The notes: generated by a model from the letters alone, not told the origin. A stretch of DNA of 64,000 nt from JAFGIG01 sp964397545 (GCA_964397545.1 CAYNIW010000009.1:14150-78149); one strand, 5' to 3'. Shown: positions 43,193 through 51,921, numbered from the stretch's first letter. Program-made: numbers and translations.

Positions 43193-44410
43193 TCATTCTT
43201 TATTGAGCTTTTTCACCGACACTGATTTTACCTCTCTGACGGTGCTCTCTTCTACAGTAAAAAGCAGCCCCTCGAATTCAATACTTTCTTTGGAAGAAGG
43301 AATTTTTCTCTTTTTGTCAAGGATGTAGCTCGATATCGTTTGTTCTCCGTCATAGAATTCTCTTGATACATCTAAACCGTAAAGGTCCGCAACCAGGCTT
43401 ATTCTCGTATCCGATTTGAAAATGAAATTACCTTCGTCATCTACTCCCGCAACGAAAGGATTTTTTTCATTGAGGGACAAAATAGTTGAAAAACACAAAA
43501 TAAGATCCACTCGTGTAATTATTCCACTGACCTGCCCATATTCATCAACACAGACTGCCAGATCGTCATTCATTGAGTCGAAATATTCCAGAACTTTAAT
43601 GAAAGCGGTTCTCTCATAAACGAAACGCGGCGACCGAGGTGACTTGTCTCCTTTTTTCACCCAATCTCTGATGTAATAGACTCCTTTTATATCGTCCGGT
43701 TTTTCTCCTTGGCACACGATTTTTGAATGACCTGTTTTTCTATAAGCTTCCAGAGCGCCTTCATATCCGTCCTTTTCTCTGCAGAATACAGCATTTTTTC
43801 TCGGTATCATAAGCGAGGAAATCTTCAGCCTCTCAAGCGCTGATACTCCTCTTTCAAGTATTTTTGAATTCGGGGACAGCAATCCGGCTCTGGCAAAATC
43901 TCTGACGGCATTTTCAAAATCAGATAGTCTTCTTTCTTCGCATGACCTGACTCCGATTACACCAAGCATTTTATCGGATATTCCTTTTAAGAATCCGGAA
44001 AACGGTCTTAAAACCTTTGTTGAATACAACATGAAAACCGAAAGATTCATAATTGCTGAATTTGGATCCATTTTACTGAGGCTTTTAGGGATGATCTCTC
44101 CGACGAGCAGTATGACGGCAAAGTCGAATAAAACAGAATAAACCGGGTTATGCTGTTTCAATACCGTTTCAAAAAGATGTTCTGTCAGTGTGCTCATGGC
44201 GACTATGCATATGTTTGTTCCGACAAGTATTACTGAAAGATTTTTTTCAACATTTCCCAAAAGTGAGAAAGCCTTTTCTTTTCTTTTGGAAAAAGATCCC
44301 GCGATTTTTTCGGTTCTGGCGCTGACCAGAGCGAGTTCGGAAGACGTGAACAAAGCGAGAAGAAGAAGAAACAAAGATATAAAAACAATCAAAAGCGGCG
44401 CGTAAATCAC
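43193..44410 (-). CDS. CNNM/CorC-type membrane protein with CBS domains (first)
   Basis: 405 residues starting at a GTG (44410) whose bases overlap the previous stop (GTGA). Residues 1-190 form a CNNM transmembrane domain with SELALVSARTEKIAG and EIIPKSL. A pair of CBS motifs follows (VDEYGQVSGIITRVDLIL is the second), then a CorC_HlyC-like C-terminal domain that ends in SVKKLNKE. Members move or sense divalent cations such as Mg2+; earlier hemolysin names are misleading. A tandem homologue (44407-45630) precedes it. Confidence 0.88.
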   Translation of the reverse strand: MIYAPLLIVFISLFLLLLALFTSSELALVSARTEKIAGSFSKRKEKAFSLLGNVEKNLSVILVGTNICIVAMSTLTEHLFETVLKQHNPVYSVLFDFAVILLVGEIIPKSLSKMDPNSAIMNLSVFMLYSTKVLRPFSGFLKGISDKMLGVIGVRSCEERRLSDFENAVRDFARAGLLSPNSKILERGVSALERLKISSLMIPRKNAVFCREKDGYEGALEAYRKTGHSKIVCQGEKPDDIKGVYYIRDWVKKGDKSPRSPRFVYERTAFIKVLEYFDSMNDDLAVCVDEYGQVSGIITRVDLILCFSTILSLNEKNPFVAGVDDEGNFIFKSDTRISLVADLYGLDVSREFYDGEQTISSYILDKKRKIPSSKESIEFEGLLFTVEESTVREVKSVSVKKLNKE

Positions 44411-45630
44411 AACTCTTTTTCCACGCTAATTTCCGTCACTTGATTCTTCTTGACCTTTTCAACTCTCAATTTTGAGTCACAGAGTAAAACAACGTCATTT
44501 TTTTTCGGGATTCTTTTTAGATTCTCGAGTAAAAACTTTCCCGCCGATTTGTCGGCTATGGAAGGATCGACGTAAAAGTTCATCGCCTGTGAAATCTGCC
44601 TTAAAGTTGCATCTCCTGAAAATTTAGCTTTTTTCTGACCTGAAGGAATTTTACCGTCGCCTTTTGAAATATTTTCTTTGCCGAATAAGTAGTCTAAAAT
44701 ATCATCCTCGGTGACTATTCCTTGGGTCTGGCCGTATTCGTCCTTTACAACCAGAAATATGTCTCCTGTTCTTCTCAAGTTATTCAAAACTGAACTCAGT
44801 TTTGCCGAAGTGGGAATGAAAAAAGCCGGATCGACAAGACTTTTAAGAGTCCTGCCGCTTTCTGCTCCTTCTGCAATGCATTTTGACAAGGAAAGGGTTC
44901 CCGCTACGTTGTCGAGGTTTTCATCATAGACAAGCAAAGTCTTTGACCCGGTTCCTTTGAAAACGGATTCAGCCTCTCTCCATTGAGAAGAGGAGTCTAT
45001 ACAGGGAATGTTCCTCCTTTTTTTCATGACATCCTCGGCTACGGTAATACCGAGCGACAAAAGCGAATATGTCAGTTTCCATTTAGCTGATTCATGCGTG
45101 CTTTGAGAATTTTTAGCGTTATGGAGAAGATATAAAACCTCTGACGCGGAAAGTATCTCGCCTTTTTTGTCTTTTAATACGCTTTCGAGAAAAAATTCGA
45201 GAGGTTTTATCAGAGGATATAAAACAAAACCGAGAAAATACACAAAAGGACTCAAAGCGAATGCCACTTGCCGGGGTCTCCTGACGGCAAACAATTTAGG
45301 GCCGAACTCTCCGAATATTAGTAGAAAGGATGTTACCGCGAGTATATTCAGTATTATCACAACCGTGCCCCCTTCAGTTTTGCCTATTAGAGACAAAAGA
45401 ATTCTGAAAGAAAGCACAGACAGGATTATATTGACTACTGTATTGCTGAAAAGCAGAAGCGGAAGTGTGAAATTCGGAGAAAAATAAAGCTTATGCAGGG
45501 CTCTTCCTCTCAATCCAAAACTCGCCGATGCGTTGACGGCGTATGAAGGAAGAAGAAATATCGCGGTTTCGGAAGCGGAGAAACACGCGGACAGGAAAAT
45601 TAGAAAGGCGCAAAAAATCAGAGAATACAT
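44407..45630 (-). CDS. CNNM/CorC-type membrane protein with CBS domains (second)
   Basis: About 407 residues from ATG 45630, chosen because it starts right at the first helix (MYSLIFCAFLIFLSACFSASETAIF); an upstream start at 45681 would add a charged leader and overlap ybeY by over 60 bases. The CNNM domain has SASETAIFLLPSYAV and FGEFGPKLFA; the CBS pair has VVKDEYGQTQGIVTEDDIL; a CorC_HlyC domain ends the protein. It overlaps ybeY by 13 bases. Together with the tandem paralogue it belongs to the phoH-pgpH-ybeY-CorC neighbourhood common in bacteria. Confidence 0.87.
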   Translation of the reverse strand: MYSLIFCAFLIFLSACFSASETAIFLLPSYAVNASASFGLRGRALHKLYFSPNFTLPLLLFSNTVVNIILSVLSFRILLSLIGKTEGGTVVIILNILAVTSFLLIFGEFGPKLFAVRRPRQVAFALSPFVYFLGFVLYPLIKPLEFFLESVLKDKKGEILSASEVLYLLHNAKNSQSTHESAKWKLTYSLLSLGITVAEDVMKKRRNIPCIDSSSQWREAESVFKGTGSKTLLVYDENLDNVAGTLSLSKCIAEGAESGRTLKSLVDPAFFIPTSAKLSSVLNNLRRTGDIFLVVKDEYGQTQGIVTEDDILDYLFGKENISKGDGKIPSGQKKAKFSGDATLRQISQAMNFYVDPSIADKSAGKFLLENLKRIPKKNDVVLLCDSKLRVEKVKKNQVTEISVEKEL

Positions 45631-46049
45631 GTCAGTTTTTCTTTTTTCAGCTCTTTCATTATCTCTTCCTGCTTTATCCACATTTTTTTCTTTTTTTCTC
45701 TATTGTCGTCTTCATATCCTATGAGGTGGAGAAACCCGTGGACAATGACTCTCGTCATTTCTTCTTCAGGATTGACCCCTAAGCGCTGGGCGTTTTCGAT
45801 GATTTCTTCCCGGCAGAGAATTACATCTCCCAAATAATCTTCTAAACCGCTTGGAAAGGAAATAACATCAGTCGAATATTTCTTTTTTCTGAACTCTTCG
45901 TTTATTTTTTTTATTTTTTCCCTGCTGACAAACACTATGCTCAGAGATGGATCGCCTATTGAAATGCAACAAGCGGTTTTACGTATTATTTTCCTGATCC
46001 GATTTTTGTTTTTCAGCTTCAGCGGAATAATCTTTATCCTGTTCTCCAT
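45618..46049 (-). CDS. ybeY: endoribonuclease YbeY
   Basis: 143 residues with TDVISFPSG and the zinc-site region HGFLHLIGYEDDN. The canonical motif ends in a third His (HGxLHLxGYDH); here that position is Asp. The Asp form also occurs in Bacteroidetes-type YbeY, as I recall them, so it is probably functional. YbeY acts in 16S rRNA 3'-end maturation and 70S quality control. The ATG lies 71 bases inside the pgpH 3' end. Extent agrees with the family length. Confidence 0.92.
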   Translation of the reverse strand: MENRIKIIPLKLKNKNRIRKIIRKTACCISIGDPSLSIVFVSREKIKKINEEFRKKKYSTDVISFPSGLEDYLGDVILCREEIIENAQRLGVNPEEEMTRVIVHGFLHLIGYEDDNREKKKKMWIKQEEIMKELKKEKLTCIL

Positions 46050-48312
46050 AATCCTTGTCCGACGGATATTGAATTCTCGGGTGATACAAGCTCGACATGT
46101 GCCTTACAAACACTTCTTCCACCGTGTTCAAGTCTCTCATGGAAAGTTCCGAATCTTTTAACTGACCGTCGCTTATTCTTCTTTCGAAAATTGATTGAAT
46201 TTTCTTTCTTATATCCTCTTCTGAAGGATTTTTAAGGCTTCTGCAAGCCGCCTCAATACTGTCTGCAAGCATTACAAGAGTTGCTTCCCTGCTCTTAGGA
46301 AGAGGACCTTTGTATCTGAATTGGTTTTCGTCTATTTCAGGGTCCTCAGGTTTTTTGGCGACAGAAGCTTTATGCAAAAAAACTTCCATGACATTTGTCC
46401 CGTGATGTGTTTGTATAAACTCTCTTATTTCGGCTGGAAGTTTATATTTTTGAGCTAATTTTTTCCCGTCTTCGACATGTTTTCTGAGAAGATTCACGCT
46501 TTCAGTCGGATTTATGCTGTCGTGTATGTTCGGTGAATTCATGGACTGATTTTCAATGAAATTCTCGGGGTTTTCAATTTTCCCTATATCGTGATAATAA
46601 GCCCCCACTCTTGTAAGAATCGGATTTGCGCCAATCGCTTTTGCGGCGGCTTCTGAAATGTCGCCGACTATCAGGGAATGATACTTTGTCCCCTGAGCGA
46701 GCCGCGCCATTTTATGGAGAAGAGGCTGATTGTCAAGAGAAAGCTCAAGAAGTTTCATGTCGGTCACAATATTAAAAAGCCTCTCAAAAAGCGATATAAG
46801 TCCCAGGGCAAAGAAAACTGAAAGCGTCGATCCGATGAAAGACACAATCAAAGAGTTCATCAGAGCTTTCACGGGCAGATCTCCTGAAAGGAAAAGACCC
46901 GTTGATATTACGCTCATCCCGGAAAACATAGCCAAGAGAGCGGTGTAGAAGCTCGCTCTTCTGTGTATTTTCCTTGATACCACTATGGCAGAAGCACTGC
47001 CGATCAACAGCACTAAAAAAAGATTGAGCGAATAGTCCCAATAGACGCCGGCGAGAGCTGAAAGCATAAGAGAAGCGATTAAAGCTTCACCGGGTCCGAC
47101 GAGCAGGGCTATCAAAAAACCGCCGAGCGCTACCGGTGAAAGGGCGATTAAATTGTCCTTGAAATTTTCCGAAGGAAAATTTGGAATCAATTCGTTTCCG
47201 GAAGGACCGAGGTATTTTATTAAAATACATGTCGCTATGGCAGTGAGAAAAACAATCGACAAAAATAGGAACATTCTCGATCTTGTCTTCCATGTCATGG
47301 GGCTCAGAAAAGCGAGAAAAAGATATGACAGAAAAAACACCGCGATAACCGAAATTAACCTTCCCAATATGTCTTTTAGTCGGTATTTCGACTTTCCCAG
47401 AAGACTTATCACCTGAGGATCGTCTTCGCCGACAAACTTAATAAGTGACGCAATTTTTATAGAATCATCTCTGGTTATCTGCTGGTTCTGCCTCAACACT
47501 TCCGCCCCTTTGCTCACCTTAATATCCGTGTAAGGGTCTATTGACCGAAGTGCGGAATCTATCTTGGCGTTAGTCCAGTTTTTATCATAGTAAAGGTTTA
47601 CCTCCGCTATCTTTCGCAGGGCGTTTCTTAAAATAAGCGTGTCTTCCTTTCTGTATGCCGAATAAGTCAATATCGCGTCGCTGAGCTGGTCAACACTGAA
47701 AAGAATCGAAGCCTGCGGTTTTTGAATCTGAGTAAATCCATCGGTATCTATAACAATGACTGTTTTCTGCCTGTTCTGGGTGAAGCTTTCGGAAATACCG
47801 ATAGAGACAACTGTGTCTATAAGTTCTCCGAGCGATCTTGAAAGATTTTGGACGGTGCGGGAATCGAGTGTTCTGCAGATGCTGTCAAACTGGTTTTTAG
47901 TCAAATTTCGGGGCTGAAGCCATTCATAGAATTCGTTTAACGCCCTTTCTCTGTTTTGAGGCGGCTGGAAGTTGCCAAGAGAATCATAGGTATAGCTTTT
48001 CAGAGTGCATGAATCGAGAAAGATCATGAAAGAATCCTTTGCTGTCATGCATCTGTCATAGACATCAGTTTTAGTTAAAATCGGCGTCACGGTATCTCTG
48101 ACATAAGATGATTCAGCGGCAAGGCTTTCATTCGATTTTAAAACTTTAAACTCGACGGGAGAGAGAATCGTTCTGTCCGAAACCTCACCGGGAATAAAAG
48201 TCAAAGATTTTCTCGACGGAGGATGCGATATGATTTCAGCTGAAACAGCTATTATTAGGATTGACAAAAATCGCCAACCGAGAGTGAATATCACGTTTTT
48301 ATCAGGCTTCAT
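45979..48312 (-). CDS. pgpH: PgpH-type 7TM-HD phosphohydrolase (probable c-di-AMP phosphodiesterase)
   Basis: 777 residues: an N-terminal membrane helix, a large extracytoplasmic 7TMR-HDED domain (about 40-320), seven helices (about 325-500), and a C-terminal HD domain with GAYYHDIGKIENPENFIENQ near residue 570 and IHDSINP plus THHGTNVMEVF further on. PgpH proteins hydrolyse c-di-AMP to pApA; with CdaA (7492-8319) the window holds both sides of this signal. The start overlaps the phoH stop by 11 bases; the acidic, low-complexity tail overlaps ybeY. Confidence 0.92.
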   Translation of the reverse strand: MKPDKNVIFTLGWRFLSILIIAVSAEIISHPPSRKSLTFIPGEVSDRTILSPVEFKVLKSNESLAAESSYVRDTVTPILTKTDVYDRCMTAKDSFMIFLDSCTLKSYTYDSLGNFQPPQNRERALNEFYEWLQPRNLTKNQFDSICRTLDSRTVQNLSRSLGELIDTVVSIGISESFTQNRQKTVIVIDTDGFTQIQKPQASILFSVDQLSDAILTYSAYRKEDTLILRNALRKIAEVNLYYDKNWTNAKIDSALRSIDPYTDIKVSKGAEVLRQNQQITRDDSIKIASLIKFVGEDDPQVISLLGKSKYRLKDILGRLISVIAVFFLSYLFLAFLSPMTWKTRSRMFLFLSIVFLTAIATCILIKYLGPSGNELIPNFPSENFKDNLIALSPVALGGFLIALLVGPGEALIASLMLSALAGVYWDYSLNLFLVLLIGSASAIVVSRKIHRRASFYTALLAMFSGMSVISTGLFLSGDLPVKALMNSLIVSFIGSTLSVFFALGLISLFERLFNIVTDMKLLELSLDNQPLLHKMARLAQGTKYHSLIVGDISEAAAKAIGANPILTRVGAYYHDIGKIENPENFIENQSMNSPNIHDSINPTESVNLLRKHVEDGKKLAQKYKLPAEIREFIQTHHGTNVMEVFLHKASVAKKPEDPEIDENQFRYKGPLPKSREATLVMLADSIEAACRSLKNPSEEDIRKKIQSIFERRISDGQLKDSELSMRDLNTVEEVFVRHMSSLYHPRIQYPSDKDYGEQDKDYSAEAEKQKSDQENNT

Positions 48313-49228
48313 AAGCGTCTTCGTATGCTTTTATTATTTCTTTGACAAGTCTGTGGCGCACGACGTCGTCTCTCGATAAAACACTTATCCCTATTCCTTT
48401 TATTCCGCAAAGAAGCGCTTTGACTTCGATAAGACCGGATTTTCCTTCAATTAAGTCGCTCTGGGTGACATCTCCGCATATAACTGTTTTTGAATTTCTG
48501 CCCAGTCTCGTCAGAAACATTTTCATCTGCGGAGGAGTCGTATTTTGAGCCTCATCGAGTATTATGAACGCTTCATTGAGAGTTCTGCCTCTCATAAAAG
48601 CGAGCGGCGCGACTTCTATTAAACCTAACTCGATAAATTTTTTCATCTTGTCCTTAGAAAGAGTCATTTCGAGAGAATCGTATAACGGCCTCAGATACGG
48701 CTGAACTTTTTCTATCAAGTCCCCCGGAAGATATCCGAGGTTTTCTCCAGCCTCGACAGCTGGTCTTGTGAGTATTATTTTCTTGATCCGCTTCTCGGTC
48801 ATCATCTCGACGGCTTTTGACACCGCCAGGAAAGTTTTGCCTGTTCCCGCCGGACCTATGCAGATTGTCAACTCGCTTTTTTCGATTTCCTCTATATATC
48901 TTTTCTGGCCTTCGCTTCTTGGAAATATCTTCATGCAGGGGGTGTTTATCTGTATTTTTTCCTCTGAGGTTTTTGCCTGTGAGTTTTCTATCACTGAAAT
49001 AAAATCCGTTTCATCCCTAATGGAATCTGCTTTGATATGAGAAATCAAATTGCCGACTGCCTTATGAGCAGATTCGACAGAATTTTCTTCTCCTCTGATT
49101 ATAACTTTTTCGCCCTGTAAAAAAAACATGCAATCAAACTTCGCCCTCAGGATTCTCAGATATTCGTCTCGGGGACCGACAAAAGATAGAGCAAGATAGC
49201 TCGGTAAATCTATGGATTTTTCAGCCAT
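48302..49228 (-). CDS. PhoH-like ATPase (YbeZ type)
   Basis: 308 residues. An N-terminal KH-like segment (about 1-70) precedes a PhoH P-loop domain with Walker A GPAGTGKTFLAVSKAVEMM near residue 130, RPAVEAGENLGYLPGDL and Walker B AFIILDEAQN. It belongs to the YbeZ group that works beside YbeY in RNA metabolism, and ybeY is two genes downstream. Its ATG (49226-49228) has no Shine-Dalgarno; a terminator stem ends only eight bases before it. Confidence 0.92.
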   Translation of the reverse strand: MAEKSIDLPSYLALSFVGPRDEYLRILRAKFDCMFFLQGEKVIIRGEENSVESAHKAVGNLISHIKADSIRDETDFISVIENSQAKTSEEKIQINTPCMKIFPRSEGQKRYIEEIEKSELTICIGPAGTGKTFLAVSKAVEMMTEKRIKKIILTRPAVEAGENLGYLPGDLIEKVQPYLRPLYDSLEMTLSKDKMKKFIELGLIEVAPLAFMRGRTLNEAFIILDEAQNTTPPQMKMFLTRLGRNSKTVICGDVTQSDLIEGKSGLIEVKALLCGIKGIGISVLSRDDVVRHRLVKEIIKAYEDAYEA

Positions 49229-49231
49229 ATT

Positions 49232-49263
49232 AAAAAAAGGGGAGATTTTTCTCCCCTTTTTTT
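49232..49263 (-). terminator. rho-independent terminator between the LysM gene and phoH
   Basis: Read on the minus strand: stem GGGGAGA / TCTCCCC (49256-49250 with 49245-49239), four-base loop, T run 49238-49232; A/T tracts on both sides make it usable in either direction. It follows the LysM gene stop at 49285 and directly precedes phoH, whose transcription therefore needs read-through or its own start signal. Confidence 0.9.
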
Positions 49264-49284
49264 CTCATAAAGTCCAGGAAATTC

Positions 49285-49764
49285 TTACCTGCCGCCGCGA
49301 ACCTGCGACCTGTACCTTTCCCAAACTGTGGGATCCTGATTGAGCTTGAACTGCTGTTTCGGAAGGATGAGATCCGGATTGGGACCTATGACGGTTTTGT
49401 TGTCGTCATAAATCATCTTCCAGAGATACCATCTTTCGCCCCTGGGCTGATACTGCCTCTTCGCGATCCACCATAGGCAGTCGCCTTCTTTTACTATGTA
49501 GGTCACATAGTCTGGTGTTCTTGTGAGTTCGGCAATCTGCCTGTTCAGTTCACTCTTTCTGGCGAGCAGCTGATCGACTTCGGCTTGAAGCTGATCGACT
49601 TCGGCTTTGAGTTCATTAACGATAGGCCTGTTTTCGGTAATGCACTGTTCGTATTCTTTGATCTTGTTCAAAGCCTGTTCTTCTGTCAGTCTCTCTTGGG
49701 CATAAACCGCTGATACCGCGAATATACCTATAAAGAGAGCGAGAATCAATTTTGAATATCTCAT
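49285..49764 (-). CDS. secreted coiled-coil protein with LysM-like domain
   Basis: 159 residues. A signal peptide (MRYSKLILALFIGIFAVSAVYA) is followed by a coiled coil (about 25-75, with two AEVDQLQ heptads) and a LysM-like domain (about 88-140: TYIVKEGDCLWWIAKRQY, then NPDLILPKQQFKL). LysM modules bind peptidoglycan or chitin-like glycans, so a periplasmic, wall-attached role is likely. It is 13 bases after a small lipoprotein gene and shares its promoter; a terminator follows. The two may form an envelope coiled-coil pair, which is inference. Confidence 0.85.
   Translation of the reverse strand: MRYSKLILALFIGIFAVSAVYAQERLTEEQALNKIKEYEQCITENRPIVNELKAEVDQLQAEVDQLLARKSELNRQIAELTRTPDYVTYIVKEGDCLWWIAKRQYQPRGERWYLWKMIYDDNKTVIGPNPDLILPKQQFKLNQDPTVWERYRSQVRGGR
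49568..49609. repeat. 21-bp tandem repeat in the LysM protein coiled coil
   Basis: Two near-identical 21-base units (AGCTGATCGACTTCGGCTT plus two bases) encode two copies of the heptad AEVDQLQ. Period 21 matches a heptad, so repeat slippage would lengthen the coil in register. Confidence 0.8.
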
Positions 49765-49777
49765 CTTTTACCTCCCC

Positions 49778-50038
49778 TTACAATCCGCGTTCAGCTTTGA
49801 GTTCCTGCAGTCTCAGTTCGAGTCTTTCGATCTCTGCCTGAAGGTCGGCTTTCTGCTGCATCAAACTCTGTTTACGATTCTCAAGCCTTGTGCGCTCTGA
49901 TCTGAGGCTTTCACATTCAGACTGAACCTGCCTCAGTCTCGCGAGCGTTTCCTGCGATGCGCCCTTCGGTCCGCAGCCAACCGCCAGCAATGACAGCATA
50001 GCTGTGCCCATAAAGACAGCCGTTAAACGCTTCTTCAT
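49778..50038 (-). CDS. small coiled-coil lipoprotein
   Basis: 86 residues. The signal ends in lipobox LAVGC (Cys near residue 22), so LspA should process it; the mature protein is a single heptad-rich coiled coil (LARLRQVQSECESLRSERTR, then ERLELRLQELKAERG). It resembles Lpp-type or generic coiled-coil outer-membrane lipoproteins. The SD is AAAGGAGG. It heads a two-gene unit with the LysM protein under the promoter at 50095-50123. Confidence 0.87.
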   Translation of the reverse strand: MKKRLTAVFMGTAMLSLLAVGCGPKGASQETLARLRQVQSECESLRSERTRLENRKQSLMQQKADLQAEIERLELRLQELKAERGL

Positions 50039-50068
50039 TTAACAAACCTCCTTTCTAACTTTAGACAA

Positions 50069-50086
50069 TGTTATCATGGGATAACA
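50069..50086. promoter_or_regulatory. inverted repeat near the transcription start of the lipoprotein operon
   Basis: TGTTATC (50069-50075), four bases, GATAACA (50080-50086). It lies just after the -10 element (50100-50095 on the minus strand), in the position of an operator or in the 5' leader. No regulator can be named. Confidence 0.45.
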
Positions 50087-50094
50087 ACGCTTAC

Positions 50095-50123
50095 TAAATA
50101 ACAGAATTTCCTTCCCATGTCAA
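50095..50123 (-). promoter_or_regulatory. promoter for the lipoprotein-LysM operon
   Basis: Read on the minus strand: TTGACA (50123-50118), 17-base spacer, TATTTA (50100-50095). It is about 57 bases before the lipoprotein ATG. Confidence 0.75.
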
Positions 50124-50186
50124 TATCTTTGAAACCCCTGAAAAGTCTAACCTCCATAGACCTTTTAGTCCTGAATATGTTCTCTT

Positions 50187-51920
50187 TCACTGGATAAAAA
50201 CCGAAGCGTCCCTGTTTATCAAAAAAATGAATCTGCCCACGGGATCGCTCCAGACATAAAAATCGTCTCTGAGCCCCATCGCGTGGGCGAGCAATCTGGC
50301 TAATCTTAAGTTTTTTTCCGAAGCCAGAATACGCGTCTGGTTTTTCTGAGCAGTGTCCGGCGATTCAATTATCGCAACGACTTTTATCGGTATTCCGTTT
50401 ATCCGGTTTTCATCAAGAGACCTGAAAAGCCTGCCGGCAAGACTGTCGTCGGGAAACCTCGACACTATGCAGACATTAAGTGTTTCAATACCCAAATCCT
50501 GCAGCAGGGAAGAATCAGGCAGAAAATGACCTCCATTGGCCAGGTCGTCGCCCGTTTCAATTACCAAATGAAGATCCCTTACGATAAGAGGCGAAGAGTC
50601 AGGGTATAAGGACTTGAAATAGCCTATGATTGTTTTTGAATTTTGGGAACTCTCAGCGACTGAAAAAAGGTTTAGGGAACTTTGAAAAGCTTCGGTAACC
50701 TGTCCGTTCAATATGGCGTATCCAAATCCCGGACCGGTTGAATCAAAAAGCGAATCTATCCCGCTTGAGAGAAGTATCTGAGCCTTCATAGCTGTTCCTG
50801 AAATTTTCGATACGTTGATTATGTCTATTCTGTAAAAAGAGTCTGCCGGCGCGGGTAAAACTGAATCATTTGAGCCTGTTAAAACGGAATCTACGGCAGT
50901 TTCAATTTCAGGCGCTTTTTTCTGAAGAAAGTTGAACGGATTGAAGATGACCGCCAAAATCAACAGAAGAACCGGTATTAGAGCGAAGAGTATTTTGAAA
51001 TTGAATTTTTTTGGTTCATCATTCCGAAGTTGTTTTTCCTTTTGAATTTCTCCGGTTTTTTCGGCTGATTCAAATTGATTCGATGAAAAGACCGGCGTTT
51101 TTTCCTTCTCTTCTTGGGCAGGAGGGGAAATATCTTCTCTCTTGTCCACGGTTCTTTCTAATTTTCTCTCCGGTATATCACTGTATATAAGAGGGACTTC
51201 GTTAATTTTCAGAACCGCTATGGTTGTGTCGTCGTCCGACCCCGCCTTGACCGCCGAAGAGACAATTATTCCGGGCATTTCTTCCGAATATCTGTAAAGG
51301 CAAATCTCTCTAATCTCTCCTTCGTCTAAAAAGTCAGTAACTCCGTCCGAAGTCATGATGAAGATATCTCCGCTTTTTACGTTGACGGATGTGATTTGAG
51401 GCTCTACGACAGGCCTTGATCCGAGGGATACAGTCAAAATATTCCGCATTGTCTTGTCCGGTCCGTTGTCCTGCTGAGCTGTCCAGCTGAAGTCCTTTGT
51501 CATGGTCTTGAGGGCTCTTTCCCTGAGAAGAAACACTTTAGAATCCCCTATATTGGCGACACAAGCCGAATGACATTTAAGGGCGAGCAAAGAAACCGAA
51601 GCTCCGACTCCCCTTCTGTCGTTTGCTTCCTTCCAGTCACGGTAGAATTTACCGTTTACTTCTTTTATAGTTTGAAGAAGCCTTTCTCTCGTCGTCCTGC
51701 TTGTCTCGTCGGAATAAAATTTTTCGGCGATTTCTTTCGCTATGTAATGAGAGGAAACTCCGGCATCGTTCCTTCCTCCAAAACCGTCCACTATAATGAA
51801 AAGTGAGCCCTTTTTCTCGAAATCTTCTTGATTATTGGCAGAAAACCATGTGAATTCGTCTTCATTTCGGGAAGTCTTCGAACCTTTTAAGGACTTGTAA
51901 TTAAGCGATATCCTGCTCAT
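50187..51920 (-). CDS. membrane-anchored PP2C-type serine/threonine phosphatase
   Basis: About 577 residues from ATG 51920, one base after the rpoD stop (51922-51924); a start at 51950 would overlap rpoD. Residues 1-240 form a PP2C domain with RNEDEF, IVDGFGGRNDAG, NIGDSKVFLL and TSDGVTDFL metal-binding motifs. A low-complexity linker precedes a membrane helix (about 310-330, FKILFALIPVLLLILAVIF), and about 240 extracytoplasmic residues follow with no assigned fold. It resembles Stp/PrpC phosphatases but with an unusual external part; no Ser/Thr kinase gene is in the window. It ends the rpsU-mutS2-dnaG-rpoD operon. Confidence 0.88.
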   Translation of the reverse strand: MSRISLNYKSLKGSKTSRNEDEFTWFSANNQEDFEKKGSLFIIVDGFGGRNDAGVSSHYIAKEIAEKFYSDETSRTTRERLLQTIKEVNGKFYRDWKEANDRRGVGASVSLLALKCHSACVANIGDSKVFLLRERALKTMTKDFSWTAQQDNGPDKTMRNILTVSLGSRPVVEPQITSVNVKSGDIFIMTSDGVTDFLDEGEIREICLYRYSEEMPGIIVSSAVKAGSDDDTTIAVLKINEVPLIYSDIPERKLERTVDKREDISPPAQEEKEKTPVFSSNQFESAEKTGEIQKEKQLRNDEPKKFNFKILFALIPVLLLILAVIFNPFNFLQKKAPEIETAVDSVLTGSNDSVLPAPADSFYRIDIINVSKISGTAMKAQILLSSGIDSLFDSTGPGFGYAILNGQVTEAFQSSLNLFSVAESSQNSKTIIGYFKSLYPDSSPLIVRDLHLVIETGDDLANGGHFLPDSSLLQDLGIETLNVCIVSRFPDDSLAGRLFRSLDENRINGIPIKVVAIIESPDTAQKNQTRILASEKNLRLARLLAHAMGLRDDFYVWSDPVGRFIFLINRDASVFIQ

Positions 51921-51921
51921 G

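Noticed and set aside
49568..49609. Possible CRISPR-like or regulatory tandem repeat
   Set aside because: Only two 21-base units, in frame with a coiled-coil heptad; it is a protein repeat.
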